A stretch of 7,200 nucleotides of DNA from an uncultured Holophagaceae bacterium (GTDB lineage Bacteria; Acidobacteriota; Holophagae; Holophagales; Holophagaceae). Below, piece after piece: positions 5,340 through 7,200 of the stretch. A model generated the notes under the pieces. The model was not told the DNA's origin and did not search any database. It saw only the letters and a list, made by a program, of their open reading frames with translations. Numbering within the stretch: position 1 is the first letter of the stretch; each line of letters starts with the position of its first letter. The stretch lies in assembly GCA_903927605.1 (NCBI GenBank), contig CAIYNT010000053.1:1-7200 (forward strand), written 5' to 3'. Both the position numbers and the translations under genes were made by a program.

Positions 5340-5370
5340 GCTGCCCGGGGGCGCTCCGCTCCCGGGCAGC
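5340..5370. terminator. bidirectional terminator-like hairpin between convergent genes
   Basis: GCTGCCCGGG (5340-5349) and CCCGGGCAGC (5361-5370) make a perfect 10-bp stem. It can extend inward by a G-T wobble and two GC pairs to a five-base loop. It lies 67 bases after the ompW stop and 49 bases after the minus-strand gene's stop, where a shared terminator is expected. No T-run follows on either strand, so a Rho-dependent or stability role is possible. A 12-bp palindrome GCTGCATGCAGC follows at 5377-5388. Confidence 0.6.
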
Positions 5371-5419
5371 TTGGCCGCTGCATGCAGCCTTTGTAGCCGC
5401 AGCCCGGCAGGATCGAAGC

Positions 5420-5815
5420 CTACTGTGGCAACAGCACCACCGGGATCTCGATGATGTCGTCCACGGGGATCTTGTTCGCGATTGCGGCCTCGCGGATCGC
5501 CCTTTCGTTAGGGCCATCATAGATGCAGAAGGTCTTCGTCTTGTCTGCGTTGGCATAGGACTGAACCCAGCGCACGCCGTGGGTGGAGTTGCAGGCATTG
5601 ACCGCCTTCTTGCCCGCCGCGTCGAGGCCGGCCAAGGCGCCTGCCGGGAAGGTCCGCACAACCATGTATCGATGCATGCCTGCCCGTGGGGCCTGCACGG
5701 CTGGCGCTGCGTCTGCTGAACCAGTGGGAGTGGTCTCGCTGGTACTGGCCCCAAGGCTAGCGGGCAGCAGAGCCAAGGTCGTAAGCAGGGACAAAGCGTA
5801 GGTTCGAACTTGCAT
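5420..5815 (-). CDS. secreted DUF4242 (SCO4226-like) small protein
   Basis: This 131-residue protein has an N-terminal signal peptide (residues 1 to about 23, cleavage likely after SLGA). A low-complexity Ser/Thr/Ala/Pro linker (24-46) follows, then one DUF4242 domain (48-131). Family hallmarks are HRYMVVRTFP (48-57), GVRWVQSYANADKTKTFCIYDGP (80-102; W83, S86, Y87, C97), IREAA (107-111) and the end IPVDDIIEIPVVLLP. DUF4242 is a ferredoxin-like fold whose Streptomyces member SCO4226 was described as nickel-binding. The function here is unknown and metal binding is only inferred. Most members I know of are cytoplasmic, so the export signal is notable. The start at 5815 is preferred over an ATG at 5827 because GGAGGAG lies immediately upstream of it. 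The gene lies downstream of the methyltransferase on the same strand, with a 165-base gap and its own candidate promoter. Confidence 0.82.
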   Translation of the reverse strand: MQVRTYALSLLTTLALLPASLGASTSETTPTGSADAAPAVQAPRAGMHRYMVVRTFPAGALAGLDAAGKKAVNACNSTHGVRWVQSYANADKTKTFCIYDGPNERAIREAAIANKIPVDDIIEIPVVLLPQ

Positions 5816-5818
5816 GGA

Positions 5819-5825
5819 CTCCTCC
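5819..5825 (-). promoter_or_regulatory. ribosome-binding site that fixes the DUF4242 gene start
   Basis: On the minus strand GGAGGAG is followed after three bases (five from the GGAGG core) by ATG at 5815-5813. The in-frame ATG at 5827-5825 overlaps this site and has no purine-rich sequence before it, so it is unlikely to be the start. Confidence 0.7.
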
Positions 5826-5890
5826 ATTGGTGCGGGTGGTTGGTTCGTGGATCCTTTCCCGACAGCTCAGCATGGGCCTTTTTGAGATCG

Positions 5891-5920
5891 AGTCAATTAA
5901 TCAAAAAATTTTTAATGACT
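5891..5920. repeat. AT-rich inverted repeat in the gap between methyltransferase and DUF4242 genes
   Basis: AGTCA-A-TTAA (5891-5900) is complementary to TTAATGACT (5912-5920) with one bulged A. The loop contains AAAAAATTTTT. It sits in a sharply AT-rich block (about 5881-5945) in otherwise GC-rich DNA. It could be an operator for the DUF4242 gene, a terminator for the methyltransferase transcript (the minus strand reads AATTTTTTGATT inside it), or an intrinsically bent A-tract. Confidence 0.45.
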
Positions 5921-5922
5921 GT

Positions 5923-5931
5923 TTTATACCA
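5923..5931 (-). promoter_or_regulatory. candidate extended -10 promoter for the DUF4242 gene
   Basis: The minus strand reads TGGTATAAA, a good extended -10 (TGn plus TATAAA). No consensus -35 lies at the proper distance, which extended -10 promoters tolerate. Transcription would begin near 5916 with a leader of about 100 bases, passing through the inverted repeat at 5891-5920. A TTGACT at 5896-5891 (minus) has no good -10 partner. Confidence 0.4.
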
Positions 5932-5980
5932 ATGATATCTTGCCATCACTGGAAACAAATTCAGGCTTTCCGGACGGGCC

Positions 5981-7200
5981 TCATGCTCGTTCGAAGAGCA
6001 CCACGCGGTTGCTGTTGGTGCCCTTGTCGTTGTTGCCCACACCCCAGATGTGGGCCGTCTTCGTGAAGGCCTGGGTGTTCACGAGGACGCCATGGGCCTT
6101 GAACCCGGCCCGAAGCCCCAGGGGCAGTACCACCTCATCGAGCTTCAGCTTCCCGCGGCGCACTTCACCTACTTCGAAGGCCACGAAGCCGCCCAGCCGC
6201 GTGATCCGGTGCAGTTCGGCGAAAACTGTGAGCATGGTGTCGGACCAGGCTTCCACGGTGCTGGGTGTGCTGATGCCCCGTCCGATGGTCTCGGCGTCGA
6301 GTCCGGTGAACCAGCAGCGCAGCCAATTGTCGCCCGTGTAGTCCACCACGTCGAGGAAGGGTGGGGAAGTGACCGTGAGGGCCACGGAGCCATCGGACAG
6401 GGCGGGGGTATGGCGGGCATCCGCCGTGTGGAACCAGGCGTCCCGGGCGGCCGTGGACAGGTTGCGCCATTGGGTGGGTTCCAGGCCCGAGAGCAGCTGC
6501 TTCGTCTTTTTCCGGATGAGCGCATGGGTATCCCGGTACGAGGGCGTCTGCTCGCGCTGGGCGTTGATCTGCCGCTGCTTCTCGGCGGTCAGGGCCTGGT
6601 TGGGCGGCAGGGTGTAGACCGAGAAGAACCCTGGGCTGTGGCCCGTGAGCCGGTTGGTGGCCACCATGCGGATCCAGGTGTCCAGGGCATCTAGTTCTCC
6701 CGAAGCGGCGCGGCCGAGAAACCAGTCCCGAAGACCGCGGATCTCACCTTCTGTATCCGGATGGAAGAACATCCCGAGGGCGAGACCATCGGTGGTGCCG
6801 GTCTGTGGGATTTCCTTCAGCCGCCTTGCCACCGCCGCGGGCTCCGGCGGCGTCAGGCGCGGCTCCGCGAGCATCCGCGAGAGGGGATTCACGTCATTGG
6901 CCGCCACCCGGCGGCCCAGGAGGGCCGCCTCGATAGCCGTGGTACCGCGACCGCTGAAGGGGTCGTAGACCCGCTCACCGGGCCGCGTCAGGCGTTCGAT
7001 GAAATGGCGGGGGAGCTGGGGTTTGTAGCAGGCGCGGTACGAGATCTCGTGCAGGTTCGAGGCTTGCCGCTGCCGAGAGGTCCAGAATTCCAGCGAGAGT
7101 CGCGGGAAGCTATCGCCCTTCGCTTCCACGACGTCCCAGGCCTCATCGGGCGGGGGCGGATCGAAGATGGGAAGGCCGCTGCCGGGCACGAAGCCCGCCA
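5981..7200 (-). CDS. DNA methyltransferase, TSPP type (N4-cytosine/N6-adenine family), 5' end open at window edge
   Basis: This is an AdoMet-dependent DNA amino-methyltransferase. Numbering is from a GTG at 7189. DPFSGRGTTAIEAALLGRR (76-94) is the FxGxG motif I with the usual GTT. N98-D99 and NPLS (101-104) follow as the acidic ribose-binding region. The catalytic motif IV is TSPPFLDVVDY (274-284), the SPP form common in N4-cytosine enzymes. The order is FxGxG, then about 190 residues, then SPP, so the target-recognition region is probably in the middle (about 105-270). That middle contains a charged stretch around 200-232. The stop is TGA at 5981-5983. The frame stays open to the right edge (residues before GTG read A-G-F), and the GTG has no clear ribosome-binding site, so the true start may lie outside. 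No restriction enzyme is visible on this side. Target sequence and partner are unknown. Confidence 0.85.
   Translation of the reverse strand, partial: AGFVPGSGLPIFDPPPPDEAWDVVEAKGDSFPRLSLEFWTSRQRQASNLHEISYRACYKPQLPRHFIERLTRPGERVYDPFSGRGTTAIEAALLGRRVAANDVNPLSRMLAEPRLTPPEPAAVARRLKEIPQTGTTDGLALGMFFHPDTEGEIRGLRDWFLGRAASGELDALDTWIRMVATNRLTGHSPGFFSVYTLPPNQALTAEKQRQINAQREQTPSYRDTHALIRKKTKQLLSGLEPTQWRNLSTAARDAWFHTADARHTPALSDGSVALTVTSPPFLDVVDYTGDNWLRCWFTGLDAETIGRGISTPSTVEAWSDTMLTVFAELHRITRLGGFVAFEVGEVRRGKLKLDEVVLPLGLRAGFKAHGVLVNTQAFTKTAHIWGVGNNDKGTNSNRVVLFERA

Noticed and set aside
4537..5454. Long plus-strand frame overlapping ompW
   Set aside because: It reads an alternative frame of ompW with Arg/Gly/Pro-rich sequence and no recognisable domain.

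Overview
This is a GC-rich stretch of chromosome from a Gram-negative bacterium. The OmpW-type outer-membrane protein and the signal-peptide-bearing small protein indicate a diderm envelope. Gene content and base composition would fit Holophaga/Geothrix-like Acidobacteriota or a related GC-rich anaerobe or microaerophile. That assignment is an impression from protein style and was not checked by any search.

Layout, left to right. (1) Positions 1-160 are a non-coding leader with a terminator-like hairpin, a 12-bp inverted repeat and a short heptamer tandem repeat that runs into the first start codon. (2) tsaB (161-859) overlaps rimI (856-1284) by 4 bp. These are a tRNA t6A-synthesis factor and a ribosomal-protein/N-terminal acetyltransferase, a pairing common in bacteria. 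(3) A 179-bp regulatory gap (1285-1463) holds a hairpin, a promoter and a cluster of three TGACC half-sites. (4) An operon encodes an Rrf2-family Fe-S-type regulator (1464-1946), cydA (1963-3282, GTG start) and cydB (3294-4319). These specify a cytochrome bd quinol oxidase of the short-Q-loop type and its probable sensor. (5) A 329-bp non-coding interval (4320-4648) starts with two tandem copies of a roughly 75-bp two-hairpin repeat and continues as a structured leader of ompW. (6) ompW (4649-5272) converges on a secreted DUF4242 protein (5420-5815, minus strand), with a strong symmetric hairpin between them. (7) An AT-rich gap (5828-5980) carries a candidate promoter and an inverted repeat. 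(8) A DNA methyltransferase of the TSPP type on the minus strand (5981 to the right edge) has an open 5' end.

How the parts fit. The Rrf2 protein carries three cysteines (C93, C100, C106) in the region that holds the Fe-S cluster in IscR and NsrR. It lies 16 nt upstream of cydA behind a good ribosome-binding site, so control of the bd oxidase by Fe-S state, oxygen or NO is the simplest reading. All recognised haem and quinol ligands of CydA are present, so the oxidase should be functional. I see no complete unknown multi-gene system. The least explained items are the tandem two-hairpin repeats, the TGACC operator cluster, the methyltransferase with its motif order (FxGxG before SPP), and the heptamer repeat at the tsaB start.
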